Below are positions 1 through 8,142 of a DNA stretch of 62,726 nt, in pieces. The DNA is from an uncultured Clostridia bacterium. GTDB lineage: Bacteria > Bacillota > Dehalobacteriia > UBA4068. Made by a program: the position numbers and the translations under genes. Each line of letters starts with the position of its first letter. The first letter of the stretch is position 1. Where the stretch lies: NCBI GenBank assembly GCA_944393575.1, contig CALYAP010000053.1:1-62726 (forward strand), written 5' to 3'. Under the pieces are notes generated by a model that saw only the letters and a program-made list of their open reading frames with translations, made no database searches and had not been told where the DNA came from.

Positions 1-8
1 TCATAAGT

Positions 9-128
9 TTCCCGGTGGTTTTAGCGGAGAGGCCACACCTGTTCCCATCCCGAACACAGAAGTTAAGCTCTCCTACGCCGATGGTACTTGGGACGCCGGT
101 CCCTGGAAGAGTAGGGCACTGCCGGGAT
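9..128 (+). rRNA. rrf: 5S ribosomal RNA
   Basis: This is the full 5S rRNA of the large ribosomal subunit. The terminal helix is visible: TCCCGGTGG near the 5' end pairs with CACTGCCGGGA at the 3' end. The conserved central stretch CCGAACACAGAAGTTAAG lies at about 51-68. It is followed six bases later by tRNA-Asn, so it is probably the last rRNA gene of an rrn operon whose 16S and 23S genes lie to the left of the window. The ends are placed from the helix and may be off by one or two bases. Confidence 0.96.
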
Positions 129-133
129 TTTAA

Positions 134-208
134 TCCTCGATAGCTCAACGGTAGAGTACGCGGCTGTTAACCGCGGTGTTGTTGGTTCGAATCCAACTCG
201 GGGAGCCA
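134..208 (+). tRNA. tRNA-Asn (GTT)
   Basis: The cloverleaf folds with acceptor TCCTCGA pairing with TCGGGGA, anticodon loop CTGTTAA (anticodon GTT, Asn), T-arm GGTTCGAATCC and an encoded CCA at 206-208. It follows the 5S gene directly and is probably cut from the same rRNA precursor. A strong hairpin follows at once. Confidence 0.97.
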
Positions 209-243
209 AAGAGCAAGTCAACTAATTGACTTGCTCTTTTATT
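209..243 (+). terminator. rho-independent terminator of the rRNA/tRNA-Asn transcript
   Basis: AAAGAGCAAGTCAA and TTGACTTGCTCTTT form a long perfect stem with a short CTAA loop, followed by a T-rich stretch. It closes the 5S-tRNA-Asn transcript. Confidence 0.9.
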
Positions 244-330
244 TTGATATTCAATTAAAGAAGGCAAATTTAGTTATGGAATAAAAGGAAATGATAGTTG
301 TTATGGTGTAAAAAGTAAGTGGTGATCTGC

Positions 331-693
331 ATGCAAACGATAGACGAGGCTTTGGATAAGCTGCAAGCTTCTAAATTTAGAAGCAAATTTAAATTGACTG
401 ATCATGATAAGGTATATGTCAGGGTAAAGGGGCTGGATGTTATTCGTTCTCATGCTGCTGATTTTGTCCACAAGCGCTTAGCCCCGGCATTTATCCCTAA
501 TGATGGCAAACAAACGCCAATGAAAGGACATCCAGTTTTTATTGCTCAGCATGCTACAGCTTGTTGTTGCCGTCAATGTCTGAATAGGTGGTACCATCTA
601 CCTTTGGGAGTGCAATTAACAGACGCTCAGCAAGACAAGATTGTAAACTTGATTATGGCATGGATTGAACGACAAATGGATAATGATAAATAA
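331..693 (+). CDS. DUF4186 family protein
   Basis: This 120-residue protein carries the pattern I recognise as DUF4186: SKFRSKFKL near the N-terminus, IRSHAADFV, KRLAPAFIPNDGKQTPM, GHPVFIAQHATACCC and a CxxC-W segment. The clustered Cys and His residues (CCCRQC, HATA) suggest metal binding, but no function is known to me. Two GTG codons lie upstream at 319 and 322; I prefer the ATG at 331 because a GGTGAT stretch sits just before it and homologues begin near MxTIxE. It stands alone between the tRNA terminator and a convergent lipoprotein gene. Confidence 0.8.
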   Translation: MQTIDEALDKLQASKFRSKFKLTDHDKVYVRVKGLDVIRSHAADFVHKRLAPAFIPNDGKQTPMKGHPVFIAQHATACCCRQCLNRWYHLPLGVQLTDAQQDKIVNLIMAWIERQMDNDK

Positions 694-846
694 TAGTGGA
701 TAGATTGATAAGCAATAGTTAATTAGTAATAAAGATTAACTGATGGATAATAAATGATAGTTAATAAGTATTGAGTTAATATTTTTATTCATTACCTAAT
801 TGGACTATTTACGATATTAAATAATGGCATTGACAAACGGAATGGT

Positions 847-1440
847 CTATTCGGTAGGCGGTATATCTATTTCAATGGTTAGAGTATTTGTGCCAATGAT
901 GGCGCTGTCATTTTGCATGTCTGAACCAACTGTTACCATTAACGTAAAAGAATCGGCATCGCTATTGTTTTCATTGTTTACCAGCTCCAAAAGCACCGTA
1001 CCTTTACCCCCTCCTGTAGGTTGTTGATTATAGTCGTGGCCAATTTCGATATAACTATCCCAGAGGTAATCTGCATCTTCAGTACTCCATACAACAGCTT
1101 CACTTTTCTCGCTTGCCATATTGTCATCAGGGTAGCTGGATAAAATATTGCTAATCTCCCAGCCTTTAGGAATGTAGAAGCTAACTCCACCCCAATCATT
1201 TGCTCCTATGTTAATTGAGGCAAGGATAGTGACGGTAATATGGTCAGCGCTTTTTTGAAAATAAATATCACCGACAGCGCTAGTGTTGTCTGTGGCTAAG
1301 TCAGTACTGATATTGAAATTTTTCACTTGTAAGAGATTTTGGTTAATAGGGGTATTTGTTGTTGCCATATCTTGTATACATCCAGCTAACAGGAGAGCTA
1401 TCAATAATAGCATGCAGCAAATAAAGCAGAATTTTTTCAT
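847..1440 (-). CDS. predicted lipoprotein of unknown function
   Basis: This 197-residue exported protein has a clear lipoprotein signal: MKK, a hydrophobic run, then the lipobox LLAG-Cys with the lipidated Cys at residue 21. The remainder is polar and probably beta-rich, and ends in a stretch resembling a small surface domain. I recognise no family. A longer frame reaches 1470, but GGAGAG lies just ahead of the ATG at 1440, which also gives a normal signal peptide. It is transcribed towards the DUF4186 gene and divergently from the MarR gene. Confidence 0.72.
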   Translation of the reverse strand: MKKFCFICCMLLLIALLLAGCIQDMATTNTPINQNLLQVKNFNISTDLATDNTSAVGDIYFQKSADHITVTILASINIGANDWGGVSFYIPKGWEISNILSSYPDDNMASEKSEAVVWSTEDADYLWDSYIEIGHDYNQQPTGGGKGTVLLELVNNENNSDADSFTLMVTVGSDMQNDSAIIGTNTLTIEIDIPPTE

Positions 1441-1563
1441 CCTTTTCACTCTCCAAAATATTTTTGCCAAACTTGAGTTAATTTTATCATATTTAGCAAG
1501 TATTGGCTATTTATACTGAAAGAGGTGATATGATTTTACCTCAAGAGGGGATATTGTTGAAAT

Positions 1564-1594
1564 AGTTGACAAAATCAACTGTTTGCGGTATAGT
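1564..1594 (+). promoter_or_regulatory. sigma-A promoter with overlapping inverted repeat (probable MarR operator)
   Basis: TTGACA (1566-1571) and TATAGT (1589-1594) are separated by exactly 17 bases, a near-perfect vegetative promoter. A perfect inverted repeat AGTTGA-N5-TCAACT (1564-1580) covers the -35 box. Its size and position fit an operator at which the MarR protein encoded next would block RNA polymerase. The promoter is read directly; its use by this regulator is inferred. Confidence 0.7.
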
Positions 1595-1625
1595 ATTAGT
1601 GCTATGGAAGAAAGGATGTGCAAGG

Positions 1626-2078
1626 ATGGCGGACGCTATAAATGAAAGAATACTTAATCTATGGCTAGATGTCGCTTCATTGATCAATAATCAACGCTTG
1701 GTAAGTTATTTATCATTCAATGAAGCTAATATTTGTAATCGTTTATGGCGTCAGAGAGGACAAGAAAAAGATTATCTGACCCAGAGTGAGTTATGTAATG
1801 AAACGGGCATTGAAAAATCATTGATGAATAGAACGCTGCGTTCTCTAGAGGAAAAGGGAATTATTGAAAGAACTAAAGCAGTTGTTGATAGACGTATCGT
1901 CCAAGTAAAATTAAAAGAGAATAATGATATTTATTTGCTAGAGGTACATCGCAAAAGTTTGGCTATAGTTGATGAGATGATTGCCTATTGGGGGCCGGAG
2001 AATACCCAGAAAATCGTTGATTCCTTGCAGCTGATTACGCAGGCAGCCAGATATGTGGTAAGCAATATTTATAAATAA
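1626..2078 (+). CDS. MarR family transcriptional regulator
   Basis: This 150-residue regulator has a winged-helix core with the MarR pattern: a helix-turn-helix around LTQSELCNETGIEKSLMNRTLRSLEEKG, then a wing IIERTKAVVDRRIVQVKLKE, with helices either side for dimerisation. The frame opens earlier at 1566, but that codon lies inside the -35 box; the ATG at 1626 has AAAGGATG ahead of it. It is the first gene of a three-gene set with a cupin and a DegV protein, and likely represses its own promoter through the palindrome there. The ligand is unknown. Confidence 0.88.
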   Translation: MADAINERILNLWLDVASLINNQRLVSYLSFNEANICNRLWRQRGQEKDYLTQSELCNETGIEKSLMNRTLRSLEEKGIIERTKAVVDRRIVQVKLKENNDIYLLEVHRKSLAIVDEMIAYWGPENTQKIVDSLQLITQAARYVVSNIYK

Positions 2079-2116
2079 ACAATGTTATTAAAAGTAATTA
2101 ATAGCGGAGGTTTAAT

Positions 2117-2446
2117 ATGCTGATTGACTTTGATAAAATCGAAGAAACGATTATTGCCAATTTTTATGGAGGGGAGAAAAATACAGTAGCCAAAATGTTT
2201 GTTGATGATATGAACCGTATTATGTGTTCTAAGCTCGAGCCTGGGGCCTCTATTGGTTATCATCAGCATGAAAACGGCAGTGAGGTTATTTATATTTTAG
2301 CTGGTAACGGCATTTGTCTCTATGATGATGCTAAAGAGAAAATTAAGGCAGGTCAGTGTCACTATTGCCCTAAAGGTCATTCTCATAGTTTGATCAATGA
2401 TGGAGATACTGACTTAATCTTTTTTGCCGTAGTACCCCAGCAATAA
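2117..2446 (+). CDS. small cupin domain protein
   Basis: This 109-residue single-domain cupin has motif 1 as GYHQHENGSEVIYILAG (His-x-His and Glu as metal ligands) and motif 2 as GQCHYCPKGHSHSLIN with the last His ligand. Such proteins bind a metal and may be enzymes or sensors; nothing here tells the substrate. GGAGG precedes the ATG. It lies 38 bases after the MarR gene and 31 bases before degV, so the three are very likely one transcript. Confidence 0.85.
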   Translation: MLIDFDKIEETIIANFYGGEKNTVAKMFVDDMNRIMCSKLEPGASIGYHQHENGSEVIYILAGNGICLYDDAKEKIKAGQCHYCPKGHSHSLINDGDTDLIFFAVVPQQ

Positions 2447-2477
2447 TAAAATAAATATCTTATGGAAGGAATATGTT

Positions 2478-3326
2478 ATGAGTGTACAAATTATTGTTGA
2501 TTCTGCAGCTGATATGCCACAAAAGGTGATTGAGCAAGAGAAATTGACGGTTGTTCCTTTGCGTACTATTTTTGGTAATGAGGAATATTTGGATGGTGTA
2601 ACCATAACCGCACAGCAGTTTTATGAAAAATTAATCGAAGATACCACTCATCCATCAACGAGCCAGCCATCTCCCTATGAATTTCAACAGATTTTTGAGC
2701 AGGTGGTAAGTGCGGGGGATAGTGCTGTGGTCATTACGCTTTCCAGTAAACTATCTGGCACTTATCAAAGCGCCTCAATCGCTGCCAGTGAGTTTGCTGA
2801 CCAAATCTATGTCGTGGATAGTGAAAATGTCACTATCGGCGAACAAATATTGGTACAGCAGGCCTTACAATTAAGAGCTCAGGGGTTAAGCGCGGGAGAG
2901 ATTGCTGCTGAGCTTGATCAGAAGAAAAAGGAAATCTGTTTGATCGCGCTGCTCAATACCTTAGAGTATTTAAAACGCGGCGGCCGTATCTCTAGCACCG
3001 TAGCTTTTGCTGGCAGCTTGCTGTCTATTAAGCCGGTCATTTCTATTGAAAACGGTGAAGTGAATGTTATTGGCAAAGCTCGTGGCTCGAAAAACGGCTA
3101 TAATATGTTGACAGAGTTCATCGACAAAAAAGGCGGTATCGATTTTAATATGCCGCTAAGCCTAGGTTATACTGGACATAGCGATACCTTACTGCAAAAA
3201 TATATTACTGACAGTGGCCATCTATGGAAAGGCCAGATTAATGAACTGCCAATAACCTTGATCGGCAGTACTATTGGCACTCATGCCGGTCCCGGTGCAG
3301 TAGCGGTAGCATTCTATCATAAATAA
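2478..3326 (+). CDS. DegV family fatty-acid-binding protein
   Basis: This 282-residue protein has the family pattern from end to end: IIVDSAADMP at the N-terminus, ITLSSKLSGTYQSA, LKRGGRISS and the C-terminal GSTIGTHAGPGAVAVAF. DegV (FakB) proteins hold a fatty acid for phosphorylation by the FakA kinase, which is not in this window. Length is normal. It is the last gene of the MarR-cupin-DegV set; GGAAGG precedes the ATG and a strong hairpin follows. A second DegV lies at 27907, also beside its own regulator. Confidence 0.92.
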   Translation: MSVQIIVDSAADMPQKVIEQEKLTVVPLRTIFGNEEYLDGVTITAQQFYEKLIEDTTHPSTSQPSPYEFQQIFEQVVSAGDSAVVITLSSKLSGTYQSASIAASEFADQIYVVDSENVTIGEQILVQQALQLRAQGLSAGEIAAELDQKKKEICLIALLNTLEYLKRGGRISSTVAFAGSLLSIKPVISIENGEVNVIGKARGSKNGYNMLTEFIDKKGGIDFNMPLSLGYTGHSDTLLQKYITDSGHLWKGQINELPITLIGSTIGTHAGPGAVAVAFYHK

Positions 3327-3347
3327 CAAGGTGAAAATGAGCTAATA

Positions 3348-3379
3348 ATGCCCCAGTCACTTAAAGACTGGGGCATTTA
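3348..3379. terminator. bidirectional terminator between degV and the cotH operon
   Basis: GCCCCAGTC (3350-3358) pairs with GACTGGGGC (3366-3374), followed by ATTTATTTATT on the plus side and A-rich sequence on the other. It lies between two convergent genes and can serve both. Confidence 0.85.
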
Positions 3380-3403
3380 TTTATTGGTAGCTACTGATGT
3401 TGT

Positions 3404-5398
3404 TTAATGGTGTTTAGCTTTGATGGCGATACCAAGCCCTAATATTAATACTACAATACATATCCCTAACCAGAGCCATTGATTGTTAGCAGTGGCAGCT
3501 GTTGGCGAGGTATTGTTAGGAGCAGTTCGACTGAATTCTTCCGGTCGGTTATCGGCTTGCTGTTCTTCTGTAGTATTATCTGTACTATTTGCCGACTGGC
3601 CATTGTTCGTGCTCATATTATCTGTATTCATCGACGAGGCGGAAAGCTCAGGCGGTTGGTTGTTATTGTTGCCAGCAGGATTTATCCCTCCACCATTTGA
3701 GAATTCTCCCATAGCTGTTAGAGAAAGATGAGAAGCATCGATTAAGCTGGAGCTATCTGCCAGCTGTCCCTCTTCGGTAGATGGTATCGTTCCCTCTAGT
3801 TGGCCGGTGATGCTTTCTGCACGTAGCAGGCAGAATTCCCGCAGCGTTTCTACAGCAGTAGTAAATTCCTCATAAGAGCAGAAAGCAGTAGGATCTTGCT
3901 CTACATATGAGGCAATCAATTCATAAGTGCTATCTAGCAAGTTAGCAAAATAGCCGCTATCAAAAAATTCACTAATAAACTGTTGATAATACTGATGATA
4001 TAGCTCAGTGTATTCCTCGCTATTAAAGATCCATGCTATCATCGGCCGGGAAGCGATATCACCGTCACTAACAGGAGAATCTATCGGTGAGTTGACTTCC
4101 GTGGTGGCACTATCGCTTTGGCCTCCCATGCCCATTGTTCCCATGCCGCCAAAGGCAAGATTATAATCCCAGGGAATCATTGACAGCATACCGTCTTCTT
4201 CATAGAGATAGTAATTATGAACCATTGAGCCAGTATAACTATCGTCATTACAGACAAAGGTGTGCACTACAAAGTATTTGATCACTGTTTCAATATCTAC
4301 TACTTCTTCGATATCCTCTCCAGCACTGAGCTTACGTAGCGATTCAATCAGCCTATTTTTATCAGCGGTAGTGATGTCGGTTTTAGCATTATCAAAGATA
4401 TTGGCGTAGCTATCCGGATCATCATCAATATACTGAAGCTTGACGTCTTCACTACCCATACCGTTAAATCCACCACCATTTCCTCCCGCAGCATTATCCG
4501 GAGGCATTATGGTGCTATTGCCATTTTCCGTTGGCGGAGTAAAGCCGTCTGGTGGAGCTGACAACTCCTCTGGAAGCACGGCGTCTTCAGTTGTTTCTGG
4601 TGGAATATTGGACTGATCTGGGAAAGAGACTTCATCATTTAGCATGCTGTCGTCTTGCTGCCAACTCTCAGAAGTGTTAGCTGGCAAGTCCTCAAGGGGG
4701 CTGCTGCCGGAAGTATCATTGAAAATATTGTTGATATCGAACTCAGCGCCATTACCACGTCCGCCACCAAAATCCATGCTGTCCGGCTTATAGAGTTCGC
4801 CATAATCTTTGCCGTAATTGCGTTGTAAGAATGCTTCTTCAATACCCTCCACTGCCAGATAAAGTCCCCACTCTTCGCCATTGACCGTGATATAAACAAA
4901 ACTGGTTAGGGGAGAGGGAACACCCATATAGGCCATCATTTGATAGCACAAATAATCTTTCATATAGGTGTTATCAGAAATCAGATTATTGAGGCTGAGT
5001 TTATCTAATCCATAATAGGTATTGGCAGAGTTATAATGGTCAAACTCAATTTTGAAGCTATAGCGGTCATTGCCATAGCTGGCCACAGAAGTTAAGGAAG
5101 TATTCCCTTTGGCACGTATCGCGACATTACTATAAGTTTCTCCATCTATTACTATATCACAGGTCACATATTCCTCATCGGTACAGGTGGCAAGAAATCC
5201 TTCCCAATCTTCCATAAGGATATCGATGCTATGCACTGTTGAAGTATCGAATAATTTGTTTTCATAACCCAGAGAGGTGTCTTCATCTATCCATCCTTGG
5301 CTTGCCGCGATGATGAATACTGCAGCGATAATGATGGTAAGAATGATGACAATCAGACATATTTTATTGGTGTGCTTATTTTTGAGCACAGGCGTCAC
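3404..5398 (-). CDS. membrane-anchored CotH kinase family protein
   Basis: This 664-residue protein has an N-terminal membrane segment (about residues 10-32) and a second at the extreme C-terminus (about 637-658). Between them is the CotH protein-kinase-like domain: RAKGNTSL, YSFKIEFD, the LSLNNLISDNTYMKDYL stretch and the catalytic-type motif IPWDYNLAFGG. CotH of Bacillus phosphorylates spore-coat proteins; other members act at the cell surface. A long Pro/Asn/Gly-rich insertion (about 215-315) splits the domain, and a Ser/Asn/Thr-rich linker precedes the last membrane segment. It starts at a GTG two bases beyond the DUF4956 stop and is the last gene of the VTC-DUF4956-CotH operon. Confidence 0.88.
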   Translation of the reverse strand: MTPVLKNKHTNKICLIVIILTIIIAAVFIIAASQGWIDEDTSLGYENKLFDTSTVHSIDILMEDWEGFLATCTDEEYVTCDIVIDGETYSNVAIRAKGNTSLTSVASYGNDRYSFKIEFDHYNSANTYYGLDKLSLNNLISDNTYMKDYLCYQMMAYMGVPSPLTSFVYITVNGEEWGLYLAVEGIEEAFLQRNYGKDYGELYKPDSMDFGGGRGNGAEFDINNIFNDTSGSSPLEDLPANTSESWQQDDSMLNDEVSFPDQSNIPPETTEDAVLPEELSAPPDGFTPPTENGNSTIMPPDNAAGGNGGGFNGMGSEDVKLQYIDDDPDSYANIFDNAKTDITTADKNRLIESLRKLSAGEDIEEVVDIETVIKYFVVHTFVCNDDSYTGSMVHNYYLYEEDGMLSMIPWDYNLAFGGMGTMGMGGQSDSATTEVNSPIDSPVSDGDIASRPMIAWIFNSEEYTELYHQYYQQFISEFFDSGYFANLLDSTYELIASYVEQDPTAFCSYEEFTTAVETLREFCLLRAESITGQLEGTIPSTEEGQLADSSSLIDASHLSLTAMGEFSNGGGINPAGNNNNQPPELSASSMNTDNMSTNNGQSANSTDNTTEEQQADNRPEEFSRTAPNNTSPTAATANNQWLWLGICIVVLILGLGIAIKAKHH

Positions 5399-5399
5399 C

Positions 5400-6080
5400 T
5401 CATCCTAAATAATCTCCATTATAGCTGACTAGGACAGCACTATTGATGCCAGGCATTTCTGCCAGTGTATTGATGAAATCAGTATCGTCATCCTTGAGGC
5501 GAATTTCATAATTCAGTTCAATAGCGCCTTTTTGCGCGCTTTTACTTTTGATCACAGCCCTGCTGACCTGTTGATTGATAAATTCTTTGGCACGGAGCTC
5601 ACTGTCGTGATCAGCGCAGCTGATGACGATGATATAGGGGTTATCCGAAGTCTTTTTATTGGCGAAAATGAGAATGATAAGACCGATAATGACGCTGCCG
5701 ATAATAGCCAGCGGTATCATTCCTGCTGCGAGCACAATGCCAACGGCAATTGCCCAGAAGAGAAAAGCGATGTCTGACGGTTCTTTGATAGCCGTTCTGA
5801 AACGGACGATCGATAAGGCGCCGACCATACCTAGGGACAACACTACATTAGAAGAAACCGCCAGAATGACTACGGTAGTTATCATCGTTAAAGCGATTAG
5901 CGTCAGTGCAAAGCTGGAAGAATACATCACCCCGGAAAAAGTCTTTTTATAGATGAAGAAAATAAATACCCCCAGGCCAAAAGCTAACACTAGGGAAATA
6001 GCAATATCTAATATGGAAATGCTGGTAATATTCTCTAAGAAACTGGATTGAAAAATATCGGAAAAGGTGGTTGTATCCAT
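5400..6080 (-). CDS. DUF4956 integral membrane protein
   Basis: This 226-residue protein has four or five membrane spans in its first two thirds and a soluble tail of about 80 residues. The motif LSLGMVGALSIVRFRTAIKEP after the third span is the DUF4956 hallmark I recall. The family is usually found with VTC-domain and CotH proteins, as here, and may form a channel or scaffold; its function is not established. The ATG at 6080 has GGAGG in front and is preferred over the longer frame to 6134, which would overlap the VTC gene. Confidence 0.85.
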   Translation of the reverse strand: MDTTTFSDIFQSSFLENITSISILDIAISLVLAFGLGVFIFFIYKKTFSGVMYSSSFALTLIALTMITTVVILAVSSNVVLSLGMVGALSIVRFRTAIKEPSDIAFLFWAIAVGIVLAAGMIPLAIIGSVIIGLIILIFANKKTSDNPYIIVISCADHDSELRAKEFINQQVSRAVIKSKSAQKGAIELNYEIRLKDDDTDFINTLAEMPGINSAVLVSYNGDYLG

Positions 6081-6115
6081 TAATAATATCCTCCCGAGAA
6101 AAATTTTTATAAAAG

Positions 6116-6790
6116 TTATCCATAAAGACGGCAAAAACGATATTTAGAAAAGGCCGCACTGCGTCTGCTTCTTAACTGCACTGCATCCCTGATTAAGGAG
6201 GGGAGAAAATTATCCCATTTTACCTCGAGTACAATTACCGGCTCTCCAGCAGGGATCATTATACAATCGGGGTTCAAAAAATCAGTGCAGCCCAAACCAG
6301 TACGGATATTAGAATCCAGAGTTACGCGTACATTACCAGGCGGATAAACAAAAGGTTCCCTGATATAGTCAACGATAGTTTTAGGCTGCAGACCTTCTGA
6401 TTTCATTTTGCTATACAGCTCCACGACTAAGGCCCTGTTACTGGTTGGCATCCAGTCAGTATTGCCGTCTACGATCGCTTGTGCCTCTTCTGGACTTAGA
6501 TAAGCTCCCTGTTTATTACCCAGACAGTTGCGTTTACTCTTTTTCTCTAGACGAATCAGCGAGATGTCGTTGTTATAATACCTGATGCGGAATTTTTCTC
6601 TGATATTGACGCCATTGATCTTTTCCAGCAAGGCTTTATCCTTAGGAGTATCAAAGTAAAGGCTCCGGACAAGATAATTCCCCTGCGGGGTACAATAGCT
6701 GTCTGGTTTGGCGATAGCCCGCATGCGTTGTCGGACGACTAACATATCTGCATAGGATATCACGTGTTTCCATTCGTTGCGGTAGTCCAT
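6116..6790 (-). CDS. VTC-domain protein (polyphosphate polymerase type)
   Basis: This 224-residue protein is a stand-alone VTC domain, the tunnel-fold catalytic unit of yeast polyphosphate polymerase, without an SPX domain. Characteristic strands are visible: NYLVRSLYFDT, REKFRIRYYN, IRLEKKSKRN, a Glu-rich VLEVKWD near the end, and VDYIREPF. The Arg, Lys and Glu residues on those strands line the phosphate tunnel in the family. The ATG at 6790 has AAAGGAG ahead of it. It is the first gene of the operon, 35 bases before DUF4956. Synthesis of polyphosphate or a related chain is inferred from the family. Confidence 0.85.
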   Translation of the reverse strand: MDYRNEWKHVISYADMLVVRQRMRAIAKPDSYCTPQGNYLVRSLYFDTPKDKALLEKINGVNIREKFRIRYYNNDISLIRLEKKSKRNCLGNKQGAYLSPEEAQAIVDGNTDWMPTSNRALVVELYSKMKSEGLQPKTIVDYIREPFVYPPGNVRVTLDSNIRTGLGCTDFLNPDCIMIPAGEPVIVLEVKWDNFLPSLIRDAVQLRSRRSAAFSKYRFCRLYG

Positions 6791-6852
6791 GGCTAACTCC
6801 TTTCTGCTGTGTTTTGTAAAGTATAAAAATTTAACCTTAGCCATAGTTTAGA

Positions 6853-6888
6853 AAAAGACCGCTGATAGTGAACTATCAGCGGTCTTTA
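6853..6888 (-). terminator. terminator of the response regulator / kinase operon
   Basis: AAAGACCGCTGATAGT (6854-6869) and ACTATCAGCGGTCTTT (6872-6887) form a 16-bp stem. On the minus strand it ends in a run of Ts. It separates the histidine kinase from the VTC operon, so the latter probably has its own promoter in 6791-6853. Confidence 0.88.
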
Positions 6889-6909
6889 GGTGAATTAATA
6901 GTGAAGGGC

Positions 6910-8142
6910 TTATATTTCTACTTGAAAACAGATTGATGCTGGATCAATGTAAAAGGCTTCTATTTTACCTTGATGCATTGCTACAATGGCTTGCGCTATG
7001 GAGAGGCCGATGCCATAGCCGCCATTTTTTTGGGTACGGGCGGCATCGGAGCGGTAAAAGCGGTCAAAGAGTGTTGATGGTTGAACTCCCGGCAGGGTCT
7101 CGCAAGTATTTTGGATCTTCCAGATAGTTTTGTTATTTTTAGCATTTAAGCTCACCGTAATATCTCCGCCAGTGTTAGCATATTTAGTAGCGTTATCCAG
7201 TAAAATGGTCAGCAGCTGTATTAGGCTCTCCCTGTTACCTGAGCATTTTATTGCAGGAGCGATCTCAGCTATTACCGTTAATTGTCTCCGTTCGATTATT
7301 TCATTAAATGCAGCTAAACAGTCATGGAATAAACTGCTGAGATCGATTTCTTCCATCGGCAGAGAAGCAATATCTTCATCAAACCTGGCCAGGGTCAAAA
7401 GGTTTTTCATCAGACCGTTTAAGCGGATAGACTGGCCACGAATATTGCGGCTCCATTTGCTTTCACCTAAATGCAGCTCCAGTGCATCAGTATTGGCCAT
7501 GATGATCGCCAAGGGAGTTTTGATCTCATGCCCGGCATCAGTAACGAAACGGCGCTGCTTGGCAATATTTTCGGCGATGGGACGAATAGCACGCTTAGAG
7601 ATGATGAGCACGATAATAAACATCAACGCCATACAGCCTAATGCTACTACACCGGAGATGATTAGCACATTGAGTAAAGTTTGTGCTTGGATTGAATTAT
7701 CAAGGAAAACGATTTGAGTTCCGCCATTTTCCAAGGTTGTGCTTAGATATTTATAGGACGCTATTTTACCACGCTCATTTTGCTGCGCTAGGGCTGCCTC
7801 TGCATATACGCTTATTTCCTCCTCGCTAACAGTCTGGGGTAAATGGATATCAGTCGCTGTGATCTGCCCCTCTGCATTTATTAGCACGGTGAAATAATTG
7901 AGCGCATTCGGTCCATCAGGAGCGATTTGATAGCCAAAGGCAGGTAGACGCTCATCTCTTTGATCAAGGGGAACTGCTGGTTGAGCAGGTACGGATGATA
8001 ACATCTCTAGCGTATCGTTGGCAGAGTGTTCCATCATAATATAACTAATAGTAGTGATACCAGCAATGAGAATGATCAAGAGGACAAGCAAGGAGATCAT
8101 GGCAGTGAAGATGAATCTGCGTTGCAGTGCTTTGATCATCAT
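6910..8142 (-). CDS. sensor histidine kinase
   Basis: This 410-residue kinase has an N-terminal span (about 12-35), an extracytoplasmic sensor of about 115 residues, a second span (about 157-182), then HisKA with DAGHEIKTPLA (phospho-acceptor His205) and an HATPase domain with the N box at DNATKY (Asn317) and GGYGIGLSIA. No HAMP domain of normal length is seen between span two and HisKA. The start overlaps the response-regulator stop by four bases, so the two are translationally coupled. The VTC-DUF4956-CotH operon directly downstream is the obvious candidate target. Confidence 0.93.
   Translation of the reverse strand: MMIKALQRRFIFTAMISLLVLLIILIAGITTISYIMMEHSANDTLEMLSSVPAQPAVPLDQRDERLPAFGYQIAPDGPNALNYFTVLINAEGQITATDIHLPQTVSEEEISVYAEAALAQQNERGKIASYKYLSTTLENGGTQIVFLDNSIQAQTLLNVLIISGVVALGCMALMFIIVLIISKRAIRPIAENIAKQRRFVTDAGHEIKTPLAIIMANTDALELHLGESKWSRNIRGQSIRLNGLMKNLLTLARFDEDIASLPMEEIDLSSLFHDCLAAFNEIIERRQLTVIAEIAPAIKCSGNRESLIQLLTILLDNATKYANTGGDITVSLNAKNNKTIWKIQNTCETLPGVQPSTLFDRFYRSDAARTQKNGGYGIGLSIAQAIVAMHQGKIEAFYIDPASICFQVEI

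Noticed and set aside
824-1027. A plus-strand open frame opposite the lipoprotein gene.
   Set aside because: It is a shadow; the minus-strand gene has a signal peptide, lipobox and ribosome site.
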